This document shows positions 1 through 9,129 of a stretch of 64,000 bases of DNA, piece after piece (positions within the stretch are counted from its first letter, which is position 1; every line of letters begins with the position of its first letter). Where the stretch lies: contig CANJHS010000006.1 of the NCBI GenBank assembly GCA_947474225.1, positions 1 through 64,000 on the forward strand. Direction: 5' to 3'. The translations under genes and the position numbers were made by a program. The notes under the pieces were generated by a model that worked only from the letters and a program-made list of their open reading frames with translations, had not been told where the DNA came from and ran no database searches. This DNA comes from Roseiflexaceae bacterium (lineage in GTDB: Bacteria > Chloroflexota > Chloroflexia > Chloroflexales > Roseiflexaceae).

Positions 1-603
1 CACATCTCGGCCGTGGGCTTCGACCTCTACTCGCGCTTGCTCGAGCAAGCCGTGCGCGCCATGAAGTTCCGCTTCGATACGACCCAACTCCAACCCAGCG
101 AAGACGCCCAGGCAGCCCCCGCGCCACACAAACGTATCAAAGTCGACGAGAAAGTGCTGGTCACCCCGCTCGTCACCGTCGACCTGCCCCTCAACGCCTT
201 CTTGCCCGTCGATTATATACCTGACGACCAGGTGCGCTTGTCGACCTATCAACACTTAGCCGAGGCACAGACCATCGTCGCCGTCAAGGGGCTGCGTGCC
301 ATGTTACGCGACCGCTTCGGCAAACCACCCGAGCCGGTCGAACACCTGCTCACCTGGCTGCACATCAAATCTCTGGCACTGCAAGCAGGCGTCCCCTCCG
401 TGGTCGCATCCGAGCAGGAGTACATCATCAAACTCCCCGACGGGCACGACGAGCTACGCACGCGCCTCGCGCGCCGCTTCATCCGCGAGCGCCACATCAA
501 AATCGGTCCCCAGTTCGTACGCATCGCCCGCTATCAAGCCGGGGATGCCTGGCTTGAGCACATCGTCGCCGTCCTCGAATGCCTCCAACCCATTCCTGTA
601 TAG
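1..603 (+). CDS. mfd: Transcription-repair coupling factor, C-terminal part (partial, 5' end outside window)
   Basis: The frame is open from base 1 and ends at a TAG at 601-603. About 200 residues remain, and they match the C-terminal TRCF domain of Mfd: the opening 'HISAVGFDLYSRLLEQAV', then 'PLNAFLPVDYIPD', then 'MLRDRFGKPPEPVEHLL'. In Mfd this module follows the helicase motor and controls contact with UvrA; the protein removes stalled RNA polymerase and recruits nucleotide excision repair. The helicase motifs and RNA polymerase-interaction domain lie upstream of the window. The next gene starts 26 bases after the stop. Family assignment is firm; nothing can be said about integrity of the missing part. 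Confidence 0.93.
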   Translation, partial: HISAVGFDLYSRLLEQAVRAMKFRFDTTQLQPSEDAQAAPAPHKRIKVDEKVLVTPLVTVDLPLNAFLPVDYIPDDQVRLSTYQHLAEAQTIVAVKGLRAMLRDRFGKPPEPVEHLLTWLHIKSLALQAGVPSVVASEQEYIIKLPDGHDELRTRLARRFIRERHIKIGPQFVRIARYQAGDAWLEHIVAVLECLQPIPV

Positions 604-629
604 GCCATCACCAGAGAAAGAACATCCAC

Positions 630-1604
630 ATGATTCGCACCGTCTACGTCACCGATGCCACCTATGCCCACCACGACCACGAACGCGCCGCACTTGCAGA
701 CTATGACTGCACGTTCACCGTACGCCAGTGCAAAACCGCTGCCGACGTCATCGCCCAATGCGCCGACGCCGAGGCGCTCCTCAACCAATATGCCCCGTTG
801 ACGCGCGAGGTCTTTGCCGCGCTCCCCAATCTCAAAATGGTCGTGCGCTATGGCGTCGGCTACGACAGTGTCGACGTCGCGGCTGCCACAGAACACGGCG
901 TGATGGTGGTCAATGTCCCCGACTACGGCGTCCAAGAGGTCGCCGATCATACCCTGGCGATGCTGTTGGGCATCGTGCGCAAAATCCCACAGACCGTTGC
1001 GTCGGTCAACAGCGGCGTCTGGAACGACAACCTCTTTCACCCCATCCTGGGATTGGCCGACAAAACCGTTGGTCTGCTCGGTTTCGGCAACATCGCCCGC
1101 GAAGTCAACAAGCGCGTCCAAGCTTTCAACATGCGTGTGCTTGCCTACGATCCATTCGTTGCAGCAGATGTCTTTGGCCACCATCAGGTCACCCAAGGGA
1201 GCTGGCAAGACGTGCTCAGCCAATCCGACATCGTCTGCATTCATTTACCGCTGAACGCCGACACAAAACACTTCATCAACGCCGAGCGACTAGCTCTCAT
1301 GAAGCCAACCAGCTATCTGGTCAACACCGCCCGCGGCGGCATCGTCGACGCCCAAGCCCTCGCCGATGCGCTCACCGCACATCGGATCGCCGGCGCCGCC
1401 CTCGACGTGCTCGAACACGAGCCCATGCCGGCCGTGCACCCTCTCCGCGGCGTCGACAACTGCATCATTACCTGCCATATCGCCTGGTATTCCGAGGCAT
1501 CATTGATCCGCCTGCAGCACTATGCAGGCATCGAGATAGCCCGCGTCTGCGCCGGAGGGCAACCAAAGCACGTTGTTAATGCCGGCCAGCTGCGTGCGAA
1601 ATAG
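630..1604 (+). CDS. D-isomer-specific 2-hydroxyacid dehydrogenase (NAD-dependent)
   Basis: 324 residues, the normal length for this family. The Rossmann motif GFGNIA sits near residue 152, the catalytic Arg is in 'VNTARGGIVD', the Glu is in 'LDVLEHEP' and the catalytic His in 'ITCHIAWYSEAS'. The C-terminal 'HxAWYSE' form resembles the phosphoglycerate dehydrogenase/CtBP-like branch. The usual Pro before the catalytic His (TPH) is replaced by Cys. A longer frame begins at 579, but the ATG at 630 follows a purine-rich site (AGAGAAAG) and starts a typical first beta strand, so I chose it. The substrate cannot be read from sequence. The stop is followed within 50 bases by a palindromic hairpin. 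Confidence 0.85.
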   Translation: MIRTVYVTDATYAHHDHERAALADYDCTFTVRQCKTAADVIAQCADAEALLNQYAPLTREVFAALPNLKMVVRYGVGYDSVDVAAATEHGVMVVNVPDYGVQEVADHTLAMLLGIVRKIPQTVASVNSGVWNDNLFHPILGLADKTVGLLGFGNIAREVNKRVQAFNMRVLAYDPFVAADVFGHHQVTQGSWQDVLSQSDIVCIHLPLNADTKHFINAERLALMKPTSYLVNTARGGIVDAQALADALTAHRIAGAALDVLEHEPMPAVHPLRGVDNCIITCHIAWYSEASLIRLQHYAGIEIARVCAGGQPKHVVNAGQLRAK

Positions 1605-1643
1605 TACGATGAATTATTGAGTGGGGCTTATTGCAAAAATCTT

Positions 1644-1679
1644 TTCGAGCGGGGCTTATTGCAATAAGCCCCGCTCGAA
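1644..1679. terminator. 36-bp perfect palindrome, probable bidirectional terminator
   Basis: Every base from 1644 to 1679 pairs with its mirror. The centre is TTGCAA and the arms carry GAGCGGGGCTTA. It lies between convergent genes (plus gene ends at 1604, minus gene ends at 1734). A half copy (GTGGGGCTTATTGCAAAAA) lies just before it at 1621-1639. Related palindromes occur at 19207 and 27771. Confidence 0.7.
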
Positions 1680-1733
1680 TTTCTTTATCGAATCATAAAA
1701 CCCGCTCGGATTCAATGCCCACGCCAATGAGCA

Positions 1734-2366
1734 TCACTGCCCGCCAAACACGTACGACGTATACGCAATCGCCTCGCGCACCATGTAGACCCATTCTTCG
1801 ATCGGCCGCGTCGATATCGGCGACGTCTGCGTCGGCGATGCAAACGCATCAAACCCCAAATCATGCGCCATCTTGAGCGACCGCAACATATGGAACGGAT
1901 CGCTCACCAACAGCACACGCTTGAGCCGCAACGGGGCCGCCAGCTGTGCCGCACCCTGCAAGCTTTGCAGCGTCGAGCGCCCTTCCCGTTCCAACAAAAT
2001 ATTCGCCGCTGGCACACCGTTTTCGATCAAGAAGCGCGCGCCTGCATCTGCTTCGGACAGATTGTCGCCGGTGCCGGTGCCACCGGTCACAATAATATAG
2101 TTCACCTGTTTTTTCAAAAAAAGATCGAGCGCATGCGCCAAGCGCGCCGTCAGCACCGGCGACGGCGACCCGGCCCACACCGCTGCCCCCAGCACAATCG
2201 CCGCATCCGCAGGTTGTGTCTCGTCGACGCCACTCTGCACCTTCACCAAATATACCAACCCTGCCAAACACATCCCCACCACCACCACCAGCCACACTAC
2301 CGCCTTGACGATGGTAACCAGCAGCGATTGTTTGGGTCGTGCAATCAAATAATTCGCGTCACTCAT
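1734..2366 (-). CDS. DUF218 (YdcF/SanA/ElyC-like) membrane-anchored protein
   Basis: 210 residues. One N-terminal membrane segment (about residues 16-43, VTIVKAVVWLVVVVGMCLAG) is followed by a DUF218 domain. Visible motifs are 'DAAIVLGAAVW', 'YIIVTGGTG', 'SEADAGARFLIENGVP' and 'VLLVSDPFHMLRS', with the acid in SEAD and the SDPFHM segment typical of the family. Members act at the cell envelope (vancomycin sensitivity, peptidoglycan or enterobacterial antigen homeostasis), but the reaction is not settled. The start ATG at 2366 has only a weak GAGAAA site. It is divergent from the small membrane protein at 2421. Confidence 0.85.
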   Translation of the reverse strand: MSDANYLIARPKQSLLVTIVKAVVWLVVVVGMCLAGLVYLVKVQSGVDETQPADAAIVLGAAVWAGSPSPVLTARLAHALDLFLKKQVNYIIVTGGTGTGDNLSEADAGARFLIENGVPAANILLEREGRSTLQSLQGAAQLAAPLRLKRVLLVSDPFHMLRSLKMAHDLGFDAFASPTQTSPISTRPIEEWVYMVREAIAYTSYVFGGQ

Positions 2367-2420
2367 GATTTTTCTCGTATGATGATATGCATATTATAGC
2401 GGTACCACAAAGGCCATCAC

Positions 2421-2750
2421 ATGCACCTCACCTTGCCACCGCGCCAATGGCGCATCCCCATCCTGTTTGCCCTTGCACTCATTGCAGCGGCGTATCTGCG
2501 CATCCCGACGTCCGTTCGTGTCGTCATCTTTGTCGCCATCGCCATTGCCCAAGCCGTCGAACTGTGGCGCAGCCTCTTTTCCAGCAATCGGCCCGGCAAC
2601 GTCACCTATTGGCGCGGCGTCCGCTACGAGACCAAGCGGCAATCTTCCCTCACTGCCGACGATCTACGCGCCCACGTCATTCCCATCCTGGTGCTTGTCA
2701 GTTCCCTGCTGATCGCAGGTGCACTCGGCTTTCGGAGCATCGGTCTGTAG
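2421..2750 (+). CDS. Small multi-pass membrane protein of unknown function
   Basis: 109 residues. Hydrophobic segments lie at roughly residues 12-26, 31-47 and 86-104, separated by a polar stretch with 'GNVTYWRGVRYETKRQ'. A plausible AAAGG ribosome site lies seven bases before the ATG. It is divergent from the DUF218 gene with 54 bases between starts and ends just before a strong hairpin. I do not recognise a family. Its codon use resembles its neighbours, so I think it is real. Confidence 0.6.
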   Translation: MHLTLPPRQWRIPILFALALIAAAYLRIPTSVRVVIFVAIAIAQAVELWRSLFSSNRPGNVTYWRGVRYETKRQSSLTADDLRAHVIPILVLVSSLLIAGALGFRSIGL

Positions 2751-2760
2751 CATGAGAAAG

Positions 2761-2791
2761 CGCCACCGTCGTGCGTTGCACGACGGTGGCG
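2761..2791. terminator. Shared hairpin terminator between convergent genes
   Basis: A 14-bp perfect stem (CGCCACCGTCGTGC) has a 3-base loop. It lies between the convergent stops at 2750 (plus) and 2818 (minus). Neither flank has a long T run; on the minus side it is followed by CTTTCTC. Confidence 0.7.
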
Positions 2792-2817
2792 TTGCGTTCG
2801 TCTGGATTGCCCCGTGC

Positions 2818-4005
2818 TTACAGGCGTTTATGGTCCTGCGCGTGCCGGGTCGCATATGCAAAAGCGGCGCGACAGGCCGGCACCCGTGCCTCCCAGCTTT
2901 CTCGGCTGGCGCCCGCAACGGCAGCCTGGCGCATCGACTGGAGCCGGTCCGCATCCTGCAACAACTCAATCACCGCGTCGGCATAGGATTCTGCATCATC
3001 TGGTGCCACCAACAACCCGTTTTGGCCATGTTGGACAAACTGGCGCATCTCGCCCACGTCATGCCCGACCACGACAATGCCTGCCCCCAACAATTCGAGC
3101 AATTTGGCCGAGCACCGGGCCCGATTAATCAAACTATCTCGGACCGGTACCAAGGCGACCGAGGCCGAGGCCAGCACGGGCGTTATCGCAGCCGGCTCCA
3201 ACCAGCCATGCATGGTCACCTGATCGGCGATGCCTGCTTCCGCGAGCAACGCCGCAAACGCACGCTCTTCGCCGTGTTCACCCGTGCCGATGACATCGAG
3301 TCGACACGCCGGCAACGCCGCACAAATCCGCGCCACCACCGGTACCAGCTGCGCCACGTCGAACTCCCAAAACCGGGTATACAACACCATGCGCTGGCCA
3401 TCGGCAGGTATCGGCTCGACTACCGCGCTCCCCACGTCTGCCGCATTGGGCAGATACCAGACTGCATCGGGATGACACCCATCGGCCCAACACAAACTCT
3501 GCAAGGTCCTGCTCGCCACCGTCACCGCTGCAGCAGCCCGTGGCAACGTGCGCTCCTGCCAGGCAAACAACCACTTGGCCAGCATCGGGTAGGGCAATTC
3601 GTCGTTCCACCCGCCGGTACCCTCACGATCATCGCAGTCGACCACCAGCGGGATCTGTGGCTGCAGCAATTGCAACCATTGTGCTGCCAACCCTGCATGA
3701 CCTTTTGGCTTAAACAGGTAGACGATTTCAGGCGTACTTGCCTGCACCGCTCGCAGCAACACCCACGCCTGCTGGATGACCCCAACCAAGCCCGGCAGTG
3801 TCGCACGCGCCGTGTGCGTGACGCTTACCCCGTCTACGACAACGGTCGTACCGGCGTCCTGCGGATTGTGAATAGGCGGAGCAATAATCTGCACCCGCAG
3901 CCCCTCGCGCGTCAATGCCTTGGCGAGGGGGAGCATCCGGGCTAAAAGCGTACCCTTCGGCCGAATGCCGAAGGGCGCTATCATGGTGATGCGTTGTGCG
4001 TCCAT
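2818..4005 (-). CDS. GT-B glycosyltransferase (GT4-like)
   Basis: 395 residues. The N-terminus has the glycogen-synthase-like opening 'MIAPFGIRPKGTLLARMLPLAKAL', and the C-terminal nucleotide-sugar site reads 'SAKLLELLGAGIVVVGHDVGEM' and 'NGLLVAPDD', as in family 4/group 1 transferases. No membrane segment is visible, so it is probably cytosolic or peripheral. The ATG at 4005 is preferred over the adjacent GTG because CTAAGGAG lies just upstream. It follows the importer permease by 8 bases, so it belongs to the same transcript as the oligomer importer. Acceptor and donor sugars are unknown; a link to glycan recycling is only an inference from position. Confidence 0.85.
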   Translation of the reverse strand: MDAQRITMIAPFGIRPKGTLLARMLPLAKALTREGLRVQIIAPPIHNPQDAGTTVVVDGVSVTHTARATLPGLVGVIQQAWVLLRAVQASTPEIVYLFKPKGHAGLAAQWLQLLQPQIPLVVDCDDREGTGGWNDELPYPMLAKWLFAWQERTLPRAAAAVTVASRTLQSLCWADGCHPDAVWYLPNAADVGSAVVEPIPADGQRMVLYTRFWEFDVAQLVPVVARICAALPACRLDVIGTGEHGEERAFAALLAEAGIADQVTMHGWLEPAAITPVLASASVALVPVRDSLINRARCSAKLLELLGAGIVVVGHDVGEMRQFVQHGQNGLLVAPDDAESYADAVIELLQDADRLQSMRQAAVAGASRESWEARVPACRAAFAYATRHAQDHKRL

Positions 4006-4013
4006 CACTCTCC

Positions 4014-4949
4014 TTAGAGGCGTGAACGTGGGTCGAGGGCGTCACGCAACCCGTCACCCATGAAGTTGATACTCAACACCGTGACGAAAATCAACGCAGC
4101 AGGAATCAACGACAAGTGCCACGCAGTCTGCAAAAACTGACTGCCGTCGGTGACCAGACGTCCCCATGTTGGGGTGTCCGGTGGGAATCCAATACCCAAG
4201 AACGACAGCGTCGATTCACTCAAAATGGCATTGCCGATCTCGAGTGTCGCGGCAACAATGACCGGGCTCATGGCGTTCGGCAAAATGTGTTTGAACATGA
4301 TGCCCGATTGCTTGACACCGACACAAATTGCTGCTTCGACAAATTCTTTTTGCTTCAGCGAGATGAACTGTGCGCGGACCACCCGGGCGGTCTGCATCCA
4401 CGCCAGAATACCCACCATGACCACAACGATGACAAAGATGCCTAGCTCGAGACCGAGCTTCGCAGTCACCGAATCTCTGAATAAGTAGACCGTCAGCAAC
4501 AACAACGGCAACGTCGGCAACGACAAAAACAAATTGGTGATGAATGTCAGTACTTCATCGGTATAGCCACCGAGGTAGCCCGACACCGCGCCAATCAACG
4601 TGCCCAACGAGACTGCAATCAACATCGCCGCAAAACCGACCGACATCGAAATACGGCCACCATAGATCGCACGTGCAAACTGGTCACGACCGAGATCATC
4701 CGTGCCAAATGGGTGTGCCCATATCGGTGGGCTCAGAATCGTCGCAAAGTCGAGCTCCTCGCGGTTCAACGTCCACAGCGATGGTCCGACCAACACGCCT
4801 ATCGTAATAAATGCAATCACAATCGTCCCGAAAATGGCCAATCGATGCCGTTTGTAGCGGCGCCATGCATCACCCCAGAGGGTGCGCGTTTTTTTGTTGG
4901 CTAATTCGACGATGTCGTTGGCTACTGTATCTGCAGGGTTTGCTACCAT
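4014..4949 (-). CDS. Opp/Dpp-type ABC transporter permease (DppC/OppC-like)
   Basis: 311 residues with the DppC layout: a cytosolic N-terminus, a first membrane helix at about residues 35-55 ('LAIFGTIVIAFITIGVLVG'), a periplasmic loop with 'HPFGTDDLGRD' and four to five further helices. The EAA loop 'EAAICVGVKQSGIMFKHILPNAM' contacts the ATPase. I chose the ATG at 4949, which has GGAAGG eight bases upstream, over a GTG three codons earlier. It is the second permease of a lipoprotein-permease-permease-glycosyltransferase operon. No ATPase genes are present in this cassette. Confidence 0.9.
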   Translation of the reverse strand: MVANPADTVANDIVELANKKTRTLWGDAWRRYKRHRLAIFGTIVIAFITIGVLVGPSLWTLNREELDFATILSPPIWAHPFGTDDLGRDQFARAIYGGRISMSVGFAAMLIAVSLGTLIGAVSGYLGGYTDEVLTFITNLFLSLPTLPLLLLTVYLFRDSVTAKLGLELGIFVIVVVMVGILAWMQTARVVRAQFISLKQKEFVEAAICVGVKQSGIMFKHILPNAMSPVIVAATLEIGNAILSESTLSFLGIGFPPDTPTWGRLVTDGSQFLQTAWHLSLIPAALIFVTVLSINFMGDGLRDALDPRSRL

Positions 4950-4976
4950 AGGAGTCACCTTCCGCGTATTCAGTGC

Positions 4977-5936
4977 TTAGTTGTATTTGACGCGCGGATC
5001 AAAGACACCATACATGATGTCGGCAATCACATTGAATATAACCACCAGGATCGAGAAGATGAACGACAGCGCCATCACCACCGGGGTGTCGGAGCTTTGA
5101 ATCGAGGTAACCAAGAGCTGCCCCAATCCATTCACCCGGAACAGATTTTCGGTGATAATTGCACCGGCGAAAATTCCTGGTATGCCCAACGCAACCAACG
5201 TAATCACCGGGATGATGCTGTTGACAACGACGTGACGGACAATCACCGCCGTGTCATTCAATCCCTTGGCACGCGCCGTCCGCACATAATCGAGGGGTAA
5301 ATTATCAAGCATCGATGATCGCATAAAACGGGTGAGAGATGCGGTTTGTTGAACAACCAGCACCAACACCGGTAGCACCATCTGATTAATTGCATGTTTA
5401 AACGTCGCAAAATCCTTTATCTCGAGCGTCGTACTATACACAATCGGGAACCATTTGAAATGGATCGCGAAAATCAGCATAAACGAAAGCCCCGTAAAGA
5501 ACGACGGTAATGCTCCACCAATAAACGACAGAAATGTCGCGAGTTGGTCGAAAAACGTATACTGCTTGACTGCCGATATTACCCCAATCGGGATTGCAAT
5601 CAAAATAGCAATCAAGTACGAAATGCCCACTACCTGGAGTGTCTGGGGAATACGCTGCATCACAATGTTGATGACTGGTGACTTCGAAGAAAACGAATAT
5701 CCCCACTCACCCTGGGTCATTGATGATGCCCATTTGTAATATCGGACATACCAAGGCTTGTCCAAACCAAACTGCTCGCGAATCCGGTTGCGCGTGGATG
5801 CAGGAATTGCCGGGTTCAGCGCAAATTGCGCTAACGGGTCACCAGGTGCCAATGCCAAAACGGCAAAAATCAACACGCTAATAAGCAACAGCGTGGGGAA
5901 GGCAACAAGTATCTTACGAATGATGTATTGGGTCAT
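4977..5936 (-). CDS. Opp/Dpp-type ABC transporter permease (DppB/OppB-like)
   Basis: 319 residues. It opens with the signature 'MTQYIIRKILVAFPTLLLISVLIF', then 'LAPGDPLAQF', six membrane segments and the EAA loop 'TARAKGLNDTAVIVRHVVVNSIIPV'. A GGAGG site lies seven bases before the ATG. It pairs with the DppC-like gene downstream and the lipoprotein upstream to import peptides or, as often in this phylum, oligosaccharides. A strong hairpin separates it from the lipoprotein gene. Confidence 0.92.
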   Translation of the reverse strand: MTQYIIRKILVAFPTLLLISVLIFAVLALAPGDPLAQFALNPAIPASTRNRIREQFGLDKPWYVRYYKWASSMTQGEWGYSFSSKSPVINIVMQRIPQTLQVVGISYLIAILIAIPIGVISAVKQYTFFDQLATFLSFIGGALPSFFTGLSFMLIFAIHFKWFPIVYSTTLEIKDFATFKHAINQMVLPVLVLVVQQTASLTRFMRSSMLDNLPLDYVRTARAKGLNDTAVIVRHVVVNSIIPVITLVALGIPGIFAGAIITENLFRVNGLGQLLVTSIQSSDTPVVMALSFIFSILVVIFNVIADIMYGVFDPRVKYN

Positions 5937-5991
5937 GGAGTGACCTCCACGGTGTTCAAAGAGGAAAGGGGGGAATTGCGGAGGTGTAAGA

Positions 5992-6022
5992 AATGGAGGT
6001 TGGGACTAGCCCAACCTCCATT
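5992..6022 (-). terminator. Intercistronic hairpin after the lipoprotein gene
   Basis: A 13-bp perfect stem (AATGGAGGTTGGG) with a 5-base loop lies between the lipoprotein stop (6034) and the permease start (5936). There is no T run, so it more likely gives partial termination or protects the upstream message, favouring excess binding protein. Confidence 0.6.
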
Positions 6023-6033
6023 CGTGGGGGAGC

Positions 6034-7857
6034 TTACTTGTGCCAGGAATCGATGTTCCACAAGCCCGAGTCAAACGTGTTGTACGTTGGGCCAGTCAAA
6101 CCATTGATGATGGCGTTTGGCGTGCGGCGGTTGACCAACGGAATAACTGCATTGTCGCTGACAAGCAAGTCATTCAACTGGATTGCCAATGCCGTGCGCT
6201 TTGCGGTGTCAAATTCGGCCTTGTACTGAGCAAACAAAGCATCATAGTCCTTGTTGCAGTAACGTCCGTCATTGCCACCGTTCCACTTGTTCTCGGCGGA
6301 GTTGACTTTACCACAGGTCCAACCTTCGAGGTATGCCTGTGAGTCGACGCCGTCTGGACCATTGGTGTACATCTGAATGTCGACATACATCTTGTTCAAG
6401 GTGTCGTCGATACCAACATCACCGGAGAAGAACACACCAGCATCGACAGCCTTCAGGCTGACGGCAATGCCGAGCTCTGCAAGGTTGCTCTTGATGATGG
6501 CCTGCTCGCCTTGGCGAAGGGTGTTGATTGAAGTCTGGAAGTACAGAGTCAATGGCTTGCCATCAGCACCGGCGCGTACGCCGTCTTTTTCTGGGAAGCC
6601 GGCTTCGTCCATCAACTTCTTGGCGCCTTCGATGTCGCGGTCACACTTGGTGTTCTTGCTGTTGACAGCTTCTGGAACAACCAAGATGTTGCAGTTTGCA
6701 ACGCCGGTAGGACCATACAGGTTCTCGACAATTGCAGCACGATCGATGGCCATGTTGATTGCCTGACGAACCTTCGGGTTGGTCAAGAATGGATGTGGCT
6801 GGTCTGGCTCTGAACGCTTCTTGCCCAATGCAGCATCTGGGTTCGAGAAGTTGACGACGATACGCTCGACGCCGAACGAACCACCTGCGATTGGCTGACA
6901 CTTACCACCGGCCAAAATTGGCTCGAGGGCAGCCTTCGGTACCTGAAGATTCCATGCGTAGTCTGCTTCGCCGGTCTGACAAACAGCGTTACCAGCGGTC
7001 GTGGCATCGCCACCACCCTTGATTTCGACGGTGTCGAAGGCGGTCTTGTCTGCGCCACGGTATGCTGGGTTCTTCACGTAGGTAACGGTGTCACCTGGCT
7101 TGAATTCCTTCAGCATGTATGCGTTGGTGCCGATTGGTGCCAAATTGGCAGCCTGACAAGCAGCATCGGTCAAAGCCTTTTCACCGATACAATTTTCAAA
7201 CTGCTTCTTCTGCAAAACCATACCCGAGAAGCCGACGAACGAACCGTATGGGTTCGGGGTTGGCGTAATCCAGGTAATGGTAACCGTGTTGGCATCAACA
7301 GCCGTGATGTCTTTGATGGTGTTGTAGTTCGACACGGTGGTGGCGGCGGTCTTCGGGTCGGAAGCGTACTTCCAGGTGAAGATGACGTCGTCAGCCGTGA
7401 AGTCAGAACCATCTGACCACTTGACACCCTTTTTGAGCTTCCAAGTAACGCTCGTGCCGTCCTTAGCGACGCCACCGTTTTCGATCGTTGGAATCTCTTC
7501 TGCCAGGTATGCAACCAATTCGTCATTCTGGTTGTAGTGAGCGAATGGCTCGAGAATGACGGTTGCTGCGTCGAAGTCCTTGGTGCCCGAAGACACGTGT
7601 GGGTTCAACACGGTTGGTGCCTGCCAGTAGAGAATCTTCAGACTCTTTGGGTCGCCTGCAGGAGCAGCTGGCTCTGCAGTTGGCTCTGGGACTGCGGTTG
7701 CCTCAGGAGCTGCCGTTGGCTCAGCTGCTGGGGCTTCTGCGGCCGCGGTTGGCTCTGCAGCTGGGGCAGCAGCGCCGCCACAAGCCACGAGCAACGGAAG
7801 CAACAATGCTGCTGCCAACAAGGCAGCTGCGCGCTTCCATGACGAAATCGTTCGCAT
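6034..7857 (-). CDS. Family 5 extracellular solute-binding lipoprotein of an Opp-type ABC importer
   Basis: 607 residues. The lipoprotein signal ends in LLVAC with the lipidated Cys at residue 26. A linker of about 40 residues made of Ala, Glu, Pro and Thr follows, and then the SBP_bac_5 fold from about residue 70 ('LKILYWQAPTVLNPHVSSG'). Inside are 'VTWKLKKGVKWSDGSDFTADDVIFTW' and 'NPKVRQAINMAIDR', classic for the family. It sits on the outer face of the cytoplasmic membrane and hands ligand to the two downstream permeases. The start has AAGGAT upstream and the promoter at 7946-7974. Ligand unknown: peptide or oligosaccharide. Confidence 0.93.
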   Translation of the reverse strand: MRTISSWKRAAALLAAALLLPLLVACGGAAAPAAEPTAAAEAPAAEPTAAPEATAVPEPTAEPAAPAGDPKSLKILYWQAPTVLNPHVSSGTKDFDAATVILEPFAHYNQNDELVAYLAEEIPTIENGGVAKDGTSVTWKLKKGVKWSDGSDFTADDVIFTWKYASDPKTAATTVSNYNTIKDITAVDANTVTITWITPTPNPYGSFVGFSGMVLQKKQFENCIGEKALTDAACQAANLAPIGTNAYMLKEFKPGDTVTYVKNPAYRGADKTAFDTVEIKGGGDATTAGNAVCQTGEADYAWNLQVPKAALEPILAGGKCQPIAGGSFGVERIVVNFSNPDAALGKKRSEPDQPHPFLTNPKVRQAINMAIDRAAIVENLYGPTGVANCNILVVPEAVNSKNTKCDRDIEGAKKLMDEAGFPEKDGVRAGADGKPLTLYFQTSINTLRQGEQAIIKSNLAELGIAVSLKAVDAGVFFSGDVGIDDTLNKMYVDIQMYTNGPDGVDSQAYLEGWTCGKVNSAENKWNGGNDGRYCNKDYDALFAQYKAEFDTAKRTALAIQLNDLLVSDNAVIPLVNRRTPNAIINGLTGPTYNTFDSGLWNIDSWHK

Positions 7858-7945
7858 GTGTTCTGATCCTTTCGAAGAGAACGGAAAATCTTCACAACCC
7901 TCCTACAGACAGGCTTCCACCTGTGTATGAAGATTGCATGAAATG

Positions 7946-7974
7946 ATTCTAGTGGATTTATCAAGGTTCGTCAA
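7946..7974 (-). promoter_or_regulatory. Sigma-70-like promoter for the Opp-type operon
   Basis: On the minus strand TTGACG (7974-7969) and TAGAAT (7951-7946) are separated by exactly 17 bases, about 90 bases before the lipoprotein start. The second Opp-type operon has the same architecture at 41133-41161 (TTGACA, 17, TAGAAT). Confidence 0.65.
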
Positions 7975-8178
7975 TCGTATATTCTGCTGTTTTCGTATCG
8001 TAATGCACAAATCTCAACATTTTCTATCATCTGCAGTGCGAATGACACTTTAATAGTCAACAAAGAAACTCATATAACTCGTGTTAATTGTATTATGACA
8101 ATTCACTATTACCTCTCCGTTCGTCGCATGGCATGCATTTTCCTGACAGAGAATGAGATTTTCCGCTGCAGAGAGAAA

Positions 8179-9050
8179 TCAATTGACATGCCAAAACAGA
8201 CGGGAGAAGTCACTCAGTGACTCCTCCCGCAACAACGCACCTGCGAGTAATAATCCACTATTCGTGTCTGCGCGCTCACAAACCCGATTATCATCGAGAT
8301 AAATTGTTCCGCCTTTGAACTTGCAAGCCTGAAATACGATAGTTTGTGAGATTCCCGCTTCTCCTGACATATCGAACGTCACAATGACTCTGACCGTGCT
8401 GTTACACCTCTCGAAACTTCTTCGTACATCGTTCGTACTTCAGCGCCAATGGACTATCCCCAGACTACACTCATTTCTTTCGCACTGCCAATCCAGACTG
8501 CACCTACGTACAACAACGTGGCTTCCTCAGTATCGAATTCTACGAAGCCGCCGTTCCCAGGTGGTATGGTGCATCCAAAAAAGGCGATTGTTGGCGCGAT
8601 GGTCAGTGTTGTATGCGAACGATAACTCCGCACCCGTCAACGTCAAAGGAGCGGTTGAGTTTCGCGGCTCCGTGCACATCAATGTACTTGAGCACGTCGT
8701 GCGTATCGTCAGAATGCTTTTTTGGCGTACGTATTGGTAGTGGTTGTAACGCGTGCAACTATTCTCGATTCGCCAGAACCATGCTGTAACGCAAAAATCT
8801 GCCCACCGAAAATCAAAAAACCTTCTACGCTATCGTGTGCTGGAAAACGACGAACGTGTCTCTTGTTGAGCTGAACCTACGAAACGGGACTCTCTTGATG
8901 TAGTCACTCCCCCGAACATTTTGCAAGATAGCGATTGTCCGGATCCATGCACGAATCGTTGCCGACATCTCGGTCAAGACTGCCGCACCACGCGATGCGT
9001 TGAGTCCGTCAAGTACCGCTATCCTTGCAATCAGAGCAACAAATTCATCT
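8179..9050 (-). pseudogene. Possible decayed gene(s), minus strand
   Basis: This 870-base stretch has no intact gene, but the minus strand holds several protein-like pieces in different frames. One, at about 8840-9050, contains 'LIARIAVLDGLNASRGAAVL'. Another, near 8470-8610, contains 'TIPPGNGGFVEFDTEEATLLYVG'-like text. The last, at 8179-8382, contains 'ISQTIVFQACKFKGG' and 'TIYLDDNRV'. Frame changes and stops separate them. I do not recognise a family. A plus-strand frame at 8391-8790, rich in Cys, also looks partly protein-like, so the call is weak. The base composition is more A+T rich than the core genes nearby. Confidence 0.3.
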
Positions 9051-9129
9051 CACATCATCACAGATTAATTTAACTTTTTGGCGTACACATTACGCTATAG
9101 TGCAATAAATTTACCCGCAAAACTGGTGC

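Noticed and set aside
1631-1876. 81-codon frame after the dehydrogenase
   Set aside because: It runs through the 36-bp palindrome and into the DUF218 gene on the opposite strand.
2719-3945. 408-codon open frame on the plus strand
   Set aside because: It is antisense to the glycosyltransferase gene across nearly its full length. The translation is rich in Arg, His and Gln with no domain, as expected from the shadow of a G+C-rich gene.
8384-8740. 118-codon plus-strand frame
   Set aside because: It has no ribosome site, and two other frames across the same bases look equally or more protein-like, so no single frame is favoured.
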